64,000 nt of DNA from JALYGJ01 sp963781705 (GTDB lineage: Bacteria > Chloroflexota > Limnocylindria > Limnocylindrales > CSP1-4): NCBI GenBank assembly GCA_963781705.1, contig CAWAGP010000001.1:310001-374000 (forward strand). Reading direction: 5' to 3'. Numbering within the stretch: the first letter of the stretch is position 1; the number at the start of each line of letters is the position of its first letter. The notes beneath the pieces were generated by a model. It was not told the DNA's origin, did not search any database, and saw only the letters and a program-made list of their open reading frames with translations. Below are positions 31,840 through 40,776 of the stretch, piece after piece. A program made the position numbers and the translations under genes.

Positions 31840-32622
31840 ATGAACAACGAGACGAGCAGCCTCAACAACCGGCCCGCGTGGGTCGATCTCGCCACCAGCG
31901 ATCCGGCCGCCGCGCATGACTTCTACGCGAAGCTCTTCGGCTGGCACATCGACGTTTCGGCCGATCCCCAATATGGCGGCTACGCGACGGCCAGCACGAG
32001 CGCCGGCAACGTCTGTGGCATCGGCCCCAAGATGGACCCCAACGCGCCCGTGGCCTGGTCGCTGTACATCGGCACGGATGACCCCACGACCCTCGCCGAG
32101 AAGGTCAGCCACGCCGGCGGGCACGTGATCATGCCGCCCTTCGATGTCGGCGATCAGGGCAAGATGGCGGTCTTCCAGGACACCAGCGGCGCGTTCATCA
32201 GTGCCTGGCAGGCAAACCAGATGACCGACTTCGTGACCGACACGCCCGGCGCGTATACGTGGGCCGAGCTGAACGCCCGCGGCGTCGAGGCCGTGCTGCC
32301 GTTCTACGAGCGCGTCTTCGGCTGGACGCATCGCACCAGCCCGATGGGCGAGGGCCAGCCGCCCTACAACGAGTTCCAACTCGACGGCCAGTCGATCGCC
32401 GGGGCGTGGGAGATGAACGCGATGGTCCCCGCGCAGGTGCCCAGCTACTGGCAGATCTACTTCGCCGTCGATGACGTTGACGCCGCTTTCGCGGAGGCGC
32501 TCGCGCTGGGTGGTAAGCAGATGGTCGCGCCGATGGACTTCCCCGGCGGCCGGTTTGGCATAGTCACCGACCCGCACGGCGCCAGCTTCGGCCTGCTCAA
32601 GCTTCGGCCGCGCGCCGCGTAG
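31840..32622 (+). CDS. two-domain VOC family protein (glyoxalase-like)
   Basis: 260 aa from ATG 31840. Two VOC modules in tandem: PAWVDLATSDPAAAHDFYAK with FGWHIDVSADPQYGGYATAS, and YTWAELNARGVEAVLPFYER with VFGWTHRTSPMGEGQPPYNE, ending in GRFGIVTDPHGASFGLLKL. This matches the family of the mycobacterial 27-kDa antigen Cfp30B. Such proteins bind metals or small hydrophobic ligands. No partner gene suggests a substrate. Confidence 0.88.
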   Translation: MNNETSSLNNRPAWVDLATSDPAAAHDFYAKLFGWHIDVSADPQYGGYATASTSAGNVCGIGPKMDPNAPVAWSLYIGTDDPTTLAEKVSHAGGHVIMPPFDVGDQGKMAVFQDTSGAFISAWQANQMTDFVTDTPGAYTWAELNARGVEAVLPFYERVFGWTHRTSPMGEGQPPYNEFQLDGQSIAGAWEMNAMVPAQVPSYWQIYFAVDDVDAAFAEALALGGKQMVAPMDFPGGRFGIVTDPHGASFGLLKLRPRAA

Positions 32623-32727
32623 CGGCCACTCCGCCACTGCCCACCGAATGGGCCGGACGGCACTTGCCGCCACGGCCCGCCACTCCGAGCCTCCGCGCAG
32701 GCGCTTCGCACGCGAGGAGGGCTGGTC

Positions 32728-33327
32728 ATGGCTGTCGTTTCTCGGCCGAGAGTCGCTTTCGATCACCCGAGCGACTATCGCGATGAGTTGACCGCGCACT
32801 CCGACGAGGTGCGCTTCCTGGACATCCCCGGTCGCCGCTACCTGATGATCGACGGCACCGGCACGCCGGAAGAGCCCGAGTTCGCGGCCGCCATCTCGAC
32901 GCTCTACCCGGTTGCGTACACGCTCCACTTCATGCTCAAGCGGCGTGGCGTGGAGGCGGCGGTCGGCGCGCTCGAGGGGTTGTATCGGTCGGTCCAGCCG
33001 CCATGGGAGTGGCGACTCCTGCTGCCCGTGCCGGATGCCGCCTTGGCCGACGAGGTGCTGGCGGCCATCGGGCAGGTGCACGCCAAGGGCAAGGCGCCGG
33101 CGCTGGATGGGCTGATCTGCAGGCCGTGGGCCGAGGGCCCCGCGGCGCAGATCATGCACGTCGGCCCGTATAACACGGAAGGCGCCACCATCGCAGGGCT
33201 CCATCTCGCCATCCACGACGCCGGCCTGCGCCTGCGCGGCGTGCACCACGAGATCTACATCAGCGACCCGAACCGGGCCAAGGCCGGCCGGCTCAAGACG
33301 CTCATCCGCCAGCCCGTGTCGATCTAG
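32728..33327 (+). CDS. GyrI-like small-molecule-binding protein
   Basis: 199 aa from ATG 32728 after GAGGAGGG. VRFLDIPGRRYLMIDGTGTP and EFAAAISTLYPVAYTLHFML start the first SHS2 module, and YISDPNRAKAGRLKTLIRQP ends the second, as in GyrI-like (COG4832) proteins. These proteins bind xenobiotics or hydrolyse them and are often linked to MerR regulators, but none lies here. It overlaps the end of the convergent GH1 gene by 4 bp. Confidence 0.82.
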   Translation: MAVVSRPRVAFDHPSDYRDELTAHSDEVRFLDIPGRRYLMIDGTGTPEEPEFAAAISTLYPVAYTLHFMLKRRGVEAAVGALEGLYRSVQPPWEWRLLLPVPDAALADEVLAAIGQVHAKGKAPALDGLICRPWAEGPAAQIMHVGPYNTEGATIAGLHLAIHDAGLRLRGVHHEIYISDPNRAKAGRLKTLIRQPVSI

Positions 33328-34733
33328 CCGGCCGGGGCGCCACCCTCAGCGATCAGATCGCGATACCGGTAGAAACTGGACTTGGGCAGGCGCCGGCCGG
33401 TCGGAAAGTCGACGTACACCAGGCCGAAGCGTTTCGAGTAGCCCGACGCCCACTCGAAGTTGTCGAGCAGCGACCAGACGAAATAGCCGCGCGCGTCGAC
33501 ACCCTGGGCGATGGCCTCGCGCAGCGCACCGACGTGGCCGTCGATGAACGCGACGCGGCCGGGGTCGGCCACGCGGCCGGCCGGGTCGGGCCGGTCGTCG
33601 AATGCGGCGCCGTTCTCAGTGACGTACAGCGGTACCGCTGGGTAGTCGGCCTTCAGCTTGAGCAGCAACCGGGTCAGCCCCTCAGGCTCCACCGGCCAGC
33701 CCATCTCCGTAAGCGTGGCGTCGGCGTGGGCGAGCTCGACGAAATCGAAGCCGAACGAGCGCTGGTGGTCGGGCACCGTCCTGACGAAACCTTCACGCTG
33801 GGCATCGGCCAGTCGCTCGGGCGCGGCGACGAAGCGCGGGTGGTAGTAGTTGGCGCCCAGGAAATCGATCGGCCGGCCGATCACCTCCAGGTCGCCTGCA
33901 TGCACAACGTCAGGGTCTGCCCAGACCGACGAATGCGGCTCGACTCCGTCCGGATAGCGCTTGCTGAACAGCGGCTCCAGCAACGAGCTCGCCTGCTGGC
34001 CGTAGACCCAGTTGGCGGCGGCGACATCGGCCTCGTCGTCCGACGCCGGCGTGACATCGTGCAGGTTGAGCGCGATGCCTACCTTCGCGTCGGGGTTGGC
34101 CGCCTCAGCGCGCAGCGCCTCGACCGCCAGGCCGTGTGACAGCAGCAGGTGGTGGTGCGCGATGGCGGCCGCGCGGAGGTCGGTGGCGCCGGGGGCGAAG
34201 ACGCCGTCGGCGTAGCCCAGCCAGGCCATCACCCACGGTTCGTTGTGGGTGATCCATAGCGCGACCCGGTCGCCGAGCGCCGCCGCGACCACCGCCGCGT
34301 AGTCGGCGAAACGCATCGCCGTCTCGCGCGCCGGCCAGCCGCCGTGATCCTGCAGCGGCTGAGGCAGATCCCAGTGGAAAAGCGTCGCAACCGGGGCGAT
34401 GCCGCGCGCCAGCAGGCCGTCGACCAGGCGCTCGTAGAAGGCCATGCCCTGCTTGTGCGCCGGGCCACTCCCCGTTGGCTGGATGCGCGGCCAGGCGATC
34501 GAGAAGTGATACGCGGTGAGGCCGAGCTCGCGCATCAGGTCCAGGTCTTCCTCGAGCCGGTGATAGTGGTCGGCCGCCACGTCGCCGGTATCGCCATTGA
34601 ACGTCCGGCCCGGCGTGTGGCTGAAGGTGTCCCAGATCGACGTGCCCCGACCGTCCTCGTGGACCGCGCCCTCGATCTGGTAGGCGGAGGCCGCCACGCC
34701 CCACAGGAAGCCGTCCGGAAATGCTCTGTTCAT
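33324..34733 (-). CDS. beta-glucosidase (GH1)
   Basis: 469 aa from ATG 34733; the frame runs on upstream into a repeat element and is not used. The N-terminal FLWGVAASAYQIEGAVHEDG motif, the acid/base Glu in LWITHNEPWV and the nucleophile in PLYVTENGAAFDD mark a GH1 retaining glucosidase. It ends SGYSKRFGLVYVDF. It has no signal peptide and should act in the cytoplasm on imported beta-glucosides or disaccharides. The 112-bp repeat element sits 58 bp upstream and may affect its expression. Confidence 0.92.
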   Translation of the reverse strand: MNRAFPDGFLWGVAASAYQIEGAVHEDGRGTSIWDTFSHTPGRTFNGDTGDVAADHYHRLEEDLDLMRELGLTAYHFSIAWPRIQPTGSGPAHKQGMAFYERLVDGLLARGIAPVATLFHWDLPQPLQDHGGWPARETAMRFADYAAVVAAALGDRVALWITHNEPWVMAWLGYADGVFAPGATDLRAAAIAHHHLLLSHGLAVEALRAEAANPDAKVGIALNLHDVTPASDDEADVAAANWVYGQQASSLLEPLFSKRYPDGVEPHSSVWADPDVVHAGDLEVIGRPIDFLGANYYHPRFVAAPERLADAQREGFVRTVPDHQRSFGFDFVELAHADATLTEMGWPVEPEGLTRLLLKLKADYPAVPLYVTENGAAFDDRPDPAGRVADPGRVAFIDGHVGALREAIAQGVDARGYFVWSLLDNFEWASGYSKRFGLVYVDFPTGRRLPKSSFYRYRDLIAEGGAPAG

Positions 34734-34790
34734 GGTTGTGCATCGTGCTCCTCGCGGCCCGCGCGCGCTGGCCTGCCCTGCTGGGGGTGA

Positions 34791-34902
34791 TGTGTCGACT
34801 AGCCTCGATATGCGTCGACTGGCCTCGATATGTCGCATTGGCATAATGATGTTGCCTGAGCATATTGAGGCACGTCGGCACATAAAGAGGCCGGTCGGTA
34901 CA
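34791..34902. repeat. 112-bp quasi-palindromic element, copy 1 (2 direct + 2 inverted 22-bp units)
   Basis: Units at 34791-34812 and 34811-34832 (both read CGACTRGCCTCGATATG at the core) overlap by 2 bp. After a 28-bp spacer the same unit appears inverted at 34861-34882 and 34881-34902. The two halves can pair into a 42-bp stem with a 28-nt loop. It lies between the GH1 start and the amine-oxidase stop. A second copy with identical geometry is at 40624-40735. Confidence 0.8.
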
Positions 34903-34941
34903 TCGGGTCGCGGGCAGCGGGTAGGTCGACCGCCGGAACAG

Positions 34942-36354
34942 TCAATGGCGTGCCAGCCACTCTTCCAATGACCGGCCGCGCGGCGGCTTTCCGGATTGCT
35001 CGGCGAGGCGGTCGACGCGGCCGAGCGCGGCCTGCGTGAAACGGACGCCCAGCCAGCGCAACGGCTCGGGCTCCCAGTTGGGCGAGCGGTGGTTGACGAG
35101 CGGCAGCGCGGTGCGCTCGGTCTGGGCACCGACGATCAGCTCGGCCAGCGTCCGGCCGGCCAGGTTGGAAGTCGACACGCCATGACCGGTGTAGCCGCGC
35201 GCGGTGGCGATGCCGGAGCCCGCGTCGTAGGCGATGGTCGGGTGCCAGTCGCGCGGCATGCCCAGCGGGCCGCCCCACGCGTGGGTGAACTTGACGTCGT
35301 GCCGGCGCAGCGCCGGGAACCAGGCGCGGGCGAGGTCGCGCAGCAGGTCGTGCGTCGGGGGATGGCGGTCGTACTCGTCGCGGATCGGCGAGCCGAAGCG
35401 ATAGGGCGCGCCACGGCCACCGAACAGGAGGCGGCCGTCGGCGGTGCGCGACAAGTAGACGACGGTGTAGCGCGGCGAGCCGATCAGCTCGTGCCCAGCC
35501 CAGCCGATCTCGGCCCACACGTCGTCGGGCAGCGGCTCGGTAAGCGTGATCAGCGACCAGATGGGGACCAGTGCGCGATGGAGGCGCGGCAGACGGGTCA
35601 GGTACGCCTCGGCGGCCAGCACGACCACGTCGGCCGTGACGGTTCCGCGGGGAGTGGTGAGCGTGGGCTTGCGGCCGGCTGATCGGTCGGCCGGCGCGAA
35701 ATCGGTGACCTCCGTCTGCTCGTAGATGGTTGCGCCCAGCCGCTCGACGACGCGTGCCAGGCCGCGGGCGAGCTTGGCCGGCTGGACCGCCGCCGCGTCG
35801 GGCGTGAACAGCGCGCGCGTGGCACCGGCGACGCGCAGGTGGTCGGCCGCCAGCGTGTCCGCGTCGAGCAATTGGTAGCGCTCGCCGAAACCGAAGCGTT
35901 CCAGTTCGCGATATTCGGCCTCGACCTGCGGCGTCTCGTGCGGCCCGCGGGCGATCTCGAGTTCGCCGCCACGCCGCCAGTCGATGTCGATCTGCTCGTC
36001 GGCCGCGACGCGGCCGATCTCGTCGACCGCGTCGAACACGGCCTGGTAAGTGGCTCGCGCGGCGTCGCGGCCGTGCAGTCTCTCCAGCCGGCCCAGGCTG
36101 ATGTTGAGCCCCGGCGCGCACCACGCGCCGTTGCGCCCGGACGCGCCGAAACCCGCAATGTCGCGCTCGAGGGTGACGACGCGCAAGCCTGGCTGGGCGC
36201 GCAGCAGGTAGTACGCGGTCCACAGGCCGGTGTAGCCGGCACCCATGATCGCCACGTCGGCCGTGGCGGAACCGTCGAGCGGCGCGCGCGGCACGAGAGA
36301 ATCGCCACACGTTTCGAGCCAGAAGCTGACCTCCGAGTAGTCGCGGTTGGGCAC
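34942..36354 (-). CDS. FAD-dependent amine oxidase (PuuB-like)
   Basis: 470 aa from GTG 36354. The Rossmann motif ADVAIMGAGYTGLWTAYYLL binds the FAD, and GFGASGRNGAWCAPGLN is the conserved segment behind it in the DadA/PuuB family. LPRLHRALVPIWSLITLTEP and the C-terminal ARGYTGHGVSTSNLAGRTLA close the FAD site. PuuB oxidises gamma-glutamylputrescine. Here no PuuA is seen, so free putrescine or another amine may be the substrate. It is divergent from an aldehyde dehydrogenase that could use the product. The substrate is inferred from context. Confidence 0.82.
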   Translation of the reverse strand: MPNRDYSEVSFWLETCGDSLVPRAPLDGSATADVAIMGAGYTGLWTAYYLLRAQPGLRVVTLERDIAGFGASGRNGAWCAPGLNISLGRLERLHGRDAARATYQAVFDAVDEIGRVAADEQIDIDWRRGGELEIARGPHETPQVEAEYRELERFGFGERYQLLDADTLAADHLRVAGATRALFTPDAAAVQPAKLARGLARVVERLGATIYEQTEVTDFAPADRSAGRKPTLTTPRGTVTADVVVLAAEAYLTRLPRLHRALVPIWSLITLTEPLPDDVWAEIGWAGHELIGSPRYTVVYLSRTADGRLLFGGRGAPYRFGSPIRDEYDRHPPTHDLLRDLARAWFPALRRHDVKFTHAWGGPLGMPRDWHPTIAYDAGSGIATARGYTGHGVSTSNLAGRTLAELIVGAQTERTALPLVNHRSPNWEPEPLRWLGVRFTQAALGRVDRLAEQSGKPPRGRSLEEWLARH

Positions 36355-36360
36355 GCTGGC

Positions 36361-36367
36361 TACGATA
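36361..36367. promoter_or_regulatory. symmetric -10 between divergent oxidase and dehydrogenase genes
   Basis: TACGATA reads TACGAT on plus and TATCGT on minus. On minus it stands 7 nt from GTG 36354 (leaderless). On plus it is followed by a 36-nt leader with AGGAGAGGA before ATG 36403. One element thus could serve both genes of the pathway. Confidence 0.4.
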
Positions 36368-36402
36368 CGGGCATCCCAGCGCCGCAGGAGAGGAAACGGT
36401 CA

Positions 36403-37848
36403 ATGACGCTTACCGCCACGCGTCGACGCATGTTCATCAACGGCGAATGGAGCGACGCGGCCGAGGGTGAAACAACGCCCGTCGTCAATCCCGCCACCGA
36501 AGAAATCATCGACGAAGTCCCCAAGGCCACCGTGGCGGACGTCGACCGCGCCGTGTCGGCCGCCCGCGCCGCCTTCGAGGATTGGTCGCAGACCACGCCC
36601 GCCGAGCGGAGCATGATGCTCTGGCGCTGGGCGCAGAAGATCGAGGACAACGCCGCGGAGCTGTCCAAGCTCGAGTCGGCCAACGTGGGCAAGCCCAAGG
36701 GCACGTCCGATTTCGACATCGAGTTCTCGATCGACAACCTGCGTTTCTTCGCCGGGGCGGCACGCGTCCTGGAAGGCAAGGCCACCGGCGAGTACGCGAA
36801 GGGCTTCACCTCCATGGTCCGCCGCGAGCCGGTCGGCGTGATCGGCCAGGTGGCGCCCTGGAATTACCCGCTGATGATGGCCATCTGGAAGCTGGGGCCG
36901 GCGCTCGCGGCGGGCAACACGGTCGTGCTCAAACCCGCTTCCGCCACTCCCCTGACGGCGCTGGCACTGGCCGAGCTGGCGGCCGACATATTCCCGGCGG
37001 GCGTGCTCAACGTGATCACCGGTCCGGGCAAGACCGCCGGCAAGCGCCTGGTGACGCACCCGCAGGTCGACATGGTGTCGCTCACGGGCGACACTGCGAC
37101 CGGTATCGAGATCGCCCAGGCCGCGGCACAGACGGTCAAGCGGCTGCATCTCGAGCTGGGCGGCAAGGCGCCCGTGGTCGTGTTCGATGATGCCGACCTC
37201 GAGGCCGTCGCCGCTGCGGTCAAGCTGGCCGGATTTTTCAACAGCGGCCAGGACTGCACCGCCGCGACCCGCATCATTGCGGGGAGCGGCGTCTACGAGA
37301 ACCTGCTGGCCGAGCTACTCCCCGCGGTAAAGTCGCTCAAGGTCGGCGACCCGGCCACGGCCGACGATCTCGACATGGGCCCGCTCGTGAACAGCGCCCA
37401 GCGCGACCGCGTTGCCGGTTACGTCGACCGTGCACAGGGCTATGGCGCGCACGTCCTGACCGGCGGCAGCGCCGAAGGCCACGCGAAGGGCTTCTTCTAC
37501 GATCCGACCATCGTCACCGATATCGGCCAGGACTCCGAGATCATCCAGCAGGAGGTCTTCGGCCCGGTCGTCACGGTGCAGCGCTTCAAGGACGACGAGG
37601 AGGCGATCCGCTGGGCCAACGGCGTGCCCTACGGCCTGGCCTCGTCGGTCTGGACGCGCGACGTCAAGCGCGCGCTCAACGCCGCACGGCGGTTGCGCTA
37701 CGGCACGGTGTGGATCAACGATCACCTGACCATCGCCTCGGAGATGCCGCACGGCGGCTTCGGCCGCTCCGGCTACGGCAAGGACATGAGTAGCTATGCG
37801 ATCGAGGACTACACGATCGTCAAGCACGTCATGGCCAAGACGGTCTAG
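36403..37848 (+). CDS. NAD(P)-dependent aldehyde dehydrogenase, aminobutyraldehyde type
   Basis: 481 aa from ATG 36403 behind AGGAGAGGA. Cofactor and catalytic motifs are complete: GQVAPWNYPLMMAIWKLGPA, GNTVVLKPAS, the general-base Glu in HLELGGKAP and the nucleophile Cys in NSGQDCTAAT. The C-terminus YGKDMSSYAIEDYTIVKHVM is as in gamma-aminobutyraldehyde and betaine aldehyde dehydrogenases (PatD/PuuC). It should oxidise 4-aminobutanal to GABA. Context with the amine oxidase, GABA transaminase and putrescine transporter supports this. Confidence 0.9.
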   Translation: MTLTATRRRMFINGEWSDAAEGETTPVVNPATEEIIDEVPKATVADVDRAVSAARAAFEDWSQTTPAERSMMLWRWAQKIEDNAAELSKLESANVGKPKGTSDFDIEFSIDNLRFFAGAARVLEGKATGEYAKGFTSMVRREPVGVIGQVAPWNYPLMMAIWKLGPALAAGNTVVLKPASATPLTALALAELAADIFPAGVLNVITGPGKTAGKRLVTHPQVDMVSLTGDTATGIEIAQAAAQTVKRLHLELGGKAPVVVFDDADLEAVAAAVKLAGFFNSGQDCTAATRIIAGSGVYENLLAELLPAVKSLKVGDPATADDLDMGPLVNSAQRDRVAGYVDRAQGYGAHVLTGGSAEGHAKGFFYDPTIVTDIGQDSEIIQQEVFGPVVTVQRFKDDEEAIRWANGVPYGLASSVWTRDVKRALNAARRLRYGTVWINDHLTIASEMPHGGFGRSGYGKDMSSYAIEDYTIVKHVMAKTV

Positions 37849-37852
37849 CGCC

Positions 37853-39116
37853 ATGCGAGTCTTGCTTGCTTGGCGCGGGGACGGTTGGCGAAGCCATCGC
37901 GCGGTTGTCGGCCGGGCGTGACTGGCTCGAGCTGATGGTCGTGGCCGACTACGACGAGAAACGGGCCGAACTGGTCGCGGCCGCCGCGGAGGAAGCCGCC
38001 AGCCGCGCCGGCCGGTCAAAGCAATTCATCGCCGCGCGCATCGACGCGTCGTCGGCCGACGCCATCGCGGCGGCCGCGCGCCAGCACAAGGTCGACCTGG
38101 TCATGAACGCGGTCGACCCGAATTTCGTGATGCCGATCATGGACGGCGCACTGGCGGCCGGCACCAACTACATGGACATGGCCGTGAGCCTGTCCAAGCC
38201 GGACGCCGCAGAGCCGTACCAGAAACCCGGCCTCAAGCTGGGCGACGAGCAGTTCGCCAAGGCCGCCGAGTGGCAGCAGGGCGGCCGGCTGGCGCTGGTG
38301 GGCATGGGCATGGACCCGGGCCTGACAGACGTGTTCGCTGCCTATGCCGTGCGCCACCTGTTCGACCAGGGCGGCGTCGACGAGGTGCACATCCGTGACG
38401 GCGGCGACCTGGTTATCACCGGCTTCGACTTCGCGCCGGTCTTCTCCATCTGGACCACCATCGAGGAGTGCCTCAACCCGCCGATCCTGTGGGAAGACGG
38501 GGAGTGGCACACGACCGAGCCCTTCAGCGCGCCGGAGATGTTCCCCTTCCCGGAGGGCGTGGGCGAGGTCGAGTGCGTCAACGTCGAGCACGAAGAAGTG
38601 CTCATGGTGCCGCGCTGGCTGCCCGGACCGCCACCCAAACGGGTCAGCTTCAAGTACGCGCTGGGCAGCGACTTCATCGACAAACTGCGCACCATCCACG
38701 CGCTGGGCATGGACCGCACCGACAAGGTCAACGTCAAGGGTGCACAGGTTGCGCCGCGCGACGTGCTCGCGGCGATCACGCCCGATCCGGCCAAGGTGGG
38801 CGATCGCATGACCGGCCGCGCGATCGTCGGCACGTGGGTCATCGGCCGCTCGAACGGCCAGCCGCGTGAAGTGTTCCTCTACCAGATGGCCGACGCGGCC
38901 GATATCTGGAAGCGCTACAACCTTGGTGCCGTGGCCTGGCAGACCGGCTTCAACCCGGTCATCGCCATGGAACTGCTGGCCTCGGCCACCTGGTCGGGGA
39001 GTGGCATTCTCGGGCCGGAGGCCTTCGACCCCGACCCGTACCTGGCCCTGCTCGACGCCTACGGCATCCACCACGCCATCGCCGAGATGGAGCCCGGCCG
39101 CCATCGGCCGACCTGA
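37853..39116 (+). CDS. saccharopine dehydrogenase-family protein with frame-shifting GCTT duplication near start
   Basis: About 419 codons. ATG 37853 reads MRVLLAW..., but one unit of GCTT in CTTGCTTGCTTGG seems doubled; removing it gives MRVLLLGAGTVGEAIARLSA, the expected first beta-strand and GxGxxG loop. Otherwise translation would have to start at TTG 37866 (MLGAGTVG), losing the strand. The rest is intact: LVMNAVDPNFVMPIMDGALA, NYMDMAVSLS, LVGMGMDPGLTDVFAAYAV and the long catalytic domain. It resembles the reductase of amino-acid or carboxynorspermidine metabolism (Lys9/saccharopine type). Placed 4 bp behind the aldehyde dehydrogenase, it may act in polyamine or lysine metabolism. Confidence 0.75.
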
Positions 39117-39132
39117 GGAGGCACCGACCGAC

Positions 39133-40572
39133 ATGACCACAGCCATGCCCACGCGCGAGCTGTCGCGCGAACGGATTGCCCAGATCGGGCAGCGCGAGGA
39201 GGCCGAGTACCGGCGCCGCACGCCCAAGTCGGCCGCGCTGTTCGAACGGGCCAAGAAGTCACTGCCGCTCGGCGTGGCCAGCTCGTTCCAGTCGTACGAG
39301 CCGTACCCGCTGTTCATGGGTGACGCGCACGGTTCGCACATCACCGACGTGGACGGCAACGAGTACATCGACTTCGACATGGCCTTCGGCGTGCTCGCCG
39401 CCGGCCACTCGCACCCGATCCTGGCCGAGGTGCTGGCCCGCCGCGTCGCCAACGGCACGTGTTACACGTTCCCGGTCGAGGACAGCGTGACCATGGCGGA
39501 GGAGATCAAGCGCCGCTTCGACTGCGACCTGGTCCGTTTCTCCAACTCGGGCACCGAAGCGACCATGGACGCCATTCGCGTCGCGCGCGGCTACACCGGC
39601 CGCGAGAAGATCATCAAGTTCGAGGGCGGCTACCACGGCCATCACGACGACGTGCTGATGTCGATCCAGCCGCCGCGCGAGCTGATCGGCCCGGCCGACG
39701 CCCCGAACACGGTGCCCGCCTCGGCCGGTCTGCCCGCGTCGCGCGCCGACGAGACGGTCATCGCCCCGTACAACAACGCCGATGCCCTGGCCGCGATTCT
39801 CGAGCGCCACGCGGGCGAGATCGCGGCGATCATCATCGAGCCGGTGCAGTTCAACATCGGCGTAGTCCCGCCCCTCCCCGGCTTCCTGCAACGCGTCCGC
39901 GAGCTGGCCACGCAGCATGGCTGCGTGCTGATCTTCGACGAGGTCAAGACCGGGGTCGTGCTCGCGTACGGTGGCGCCACGGAATGGTTCGGCATCAAAC
40001 CCGACCTGTTCTGCCTGGCCAAGTCGATCGGCGGCGGCGTGCCCGTCGGCGCGTTCGGCGGCCGCGCGGAAGTGATGGGCGTCATCGAGCGCGTGCCCGA
40101 TCGGTCGGCCGATCCGACCACCGGCCTCGCCCACTCGACCATCCCCGGCGGCGCCACCCGCGTCGCTCACCTGGGCACGTACAACGGCAACCCGCTGTCG
40201 ATGGCCGCCGGCGTCGCGGTGCTGACCAGGATCCTGACGCGCGACGTCTATCCGCGGCTGCAGGCGATGGGCGACCGACTGACCGCCGGCAGCCAGCAGG
40301 TGATCGACGAGTTCGGCCTGCCCGGCTACGCCGTCAATGTGGGACCCAAGGGCTGCGTGATGTTCACGCCCGCGCGGGTGACCAACTACCGCGACTTCAT
40401 CGGGTTGGACTCGGAACTCTGGGCGGCATCGTTCTTCTACCTTGCCAACCGCGGCATCCTGCTGCCGCCCGGGCCCGACGACCAGTGGACGCTTTCCGTC
40501 CAGCACACCGACGCCGAAGTCGACCGCTACATCGCCACATTCCGCGACTTCGCCGCCGAGCTCACCGCCTAG
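39133..40572 (+). CDS. class III aminotransferase (glutamate-1-semialdehyde aminomutase-like)
   Basis: 479 aa from ATG 39133, with GAGGAGG eleven bases before it. Class III PLP motifs: YIDFDMAFGVLAAGHSHPIL, FSNSGTEATMDAIRVARGYT, KFEGGYHGHHDDVL, FDEVKTGVVL with the PLP-pyridine Asp, and LFCLAKSIGGGVPVGAFGG with the Schiff-base Lys. It resembles HemL-like aspartate aminotransferase family proteins found in catabolic clusters rather than haem synthesis. It follows the saccharopine-dehydrogenase-like gene by 16 bp and may use the amine or diamine metabolised here. Confidence 0.85.
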   Translation: MTTAMPTRELSRERIAQIGQREEAEYRRRTPKSAALFERAKKSLPLGVASSFQSYEPYPLFMGDAHGSHITDVDGNEYIDFDMAFGVLAAGHSHPILAEVLARRVANGTCYTFPVEDSVTMAEEIKRRFDCDLVRFSNSGTEATMDAIRVARGYTGREKIIKFEGGYHGHHDDVLMSIQPPRELIGPADAPNTVPASAGLPASRADETVIAPYNNADALAAILERHAGEIAAIIIEPVQFNIGVVPPLPGFLQRVRELATQHGCVLIFDEVKTGVVLAYGGATEWFGIKPDLFCLAKSIGGGVPVGAFGGRAEVMGVIERVPDRSADPTTGLAHSTIPGGATRVAHLGTYNGNPLSMAAGVAVLTRILTRDVYPRLQAMGDRLTAGSQQVIDEFGLPGYAVNVGPKGCVMFTPARVTNYRDFIGLDSELWAASFFYLANRGILLPPGPDDQWTLSVQHTDAEVDRYIATFRDFAAELTA

Positions 40573-40776
40573 CTGCGCCGCCGGGCCGCCGCGGGCGGCA
40601 ACCGGCCGCTATCCCGGGCCCGATGTACCGACCGGCCTGAATATGTGCCGACTGGCCTGAATATGCCGGGCCAACATCAACATGCGGGGCCAACATATTG
40701 AGGCGTGTCGGGCCATATCGAGGCACGTCGACACATCAGCCTGCCGATGGCGGCCACGGGCCGCGCGTGGGGCAAC
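40573..40776. other. 204-bp convergent intergenic region carrying repeat element copy 2
   Basis: Lies between two stop codons, so no promoter is expected. The 112-bp quasi-palindrome fills more than half; the flanks are GC-rich without features. Confidence 0.5.
40624..40735. repeat. 112-bp quasi-palindromic element, copy 2
   Basis: Direct units at 40624-40645 and 40644-40665 (core CCGACYGGCCTGAATATG), a 28-bp spacer, then inverted units at 40694-40715 and 40714-40735 (core catatygaggcrygtcg). Lengths, 2-bp overlaps, 20-bp period and spacer size are identical to copy 1, while the bases have diverged in a compensated way. Lies between convergent genes, so it cannot be a simple promoter operator. 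Confidence 0.8.

Noticed and set aside
34791..34902. Short frames through the repeat elements with His/Arg-rich translations as real small proteins
   Set aside because: They derive from the repeat units themselves, which can be read in any frame; nothing indicates translation.
34791..40735. The paired repeats as a CRISPR array
   Set aside because: Only four units per locus, half of them inverted, with overlaps rather than unique spacers, and no cas genes nearby.
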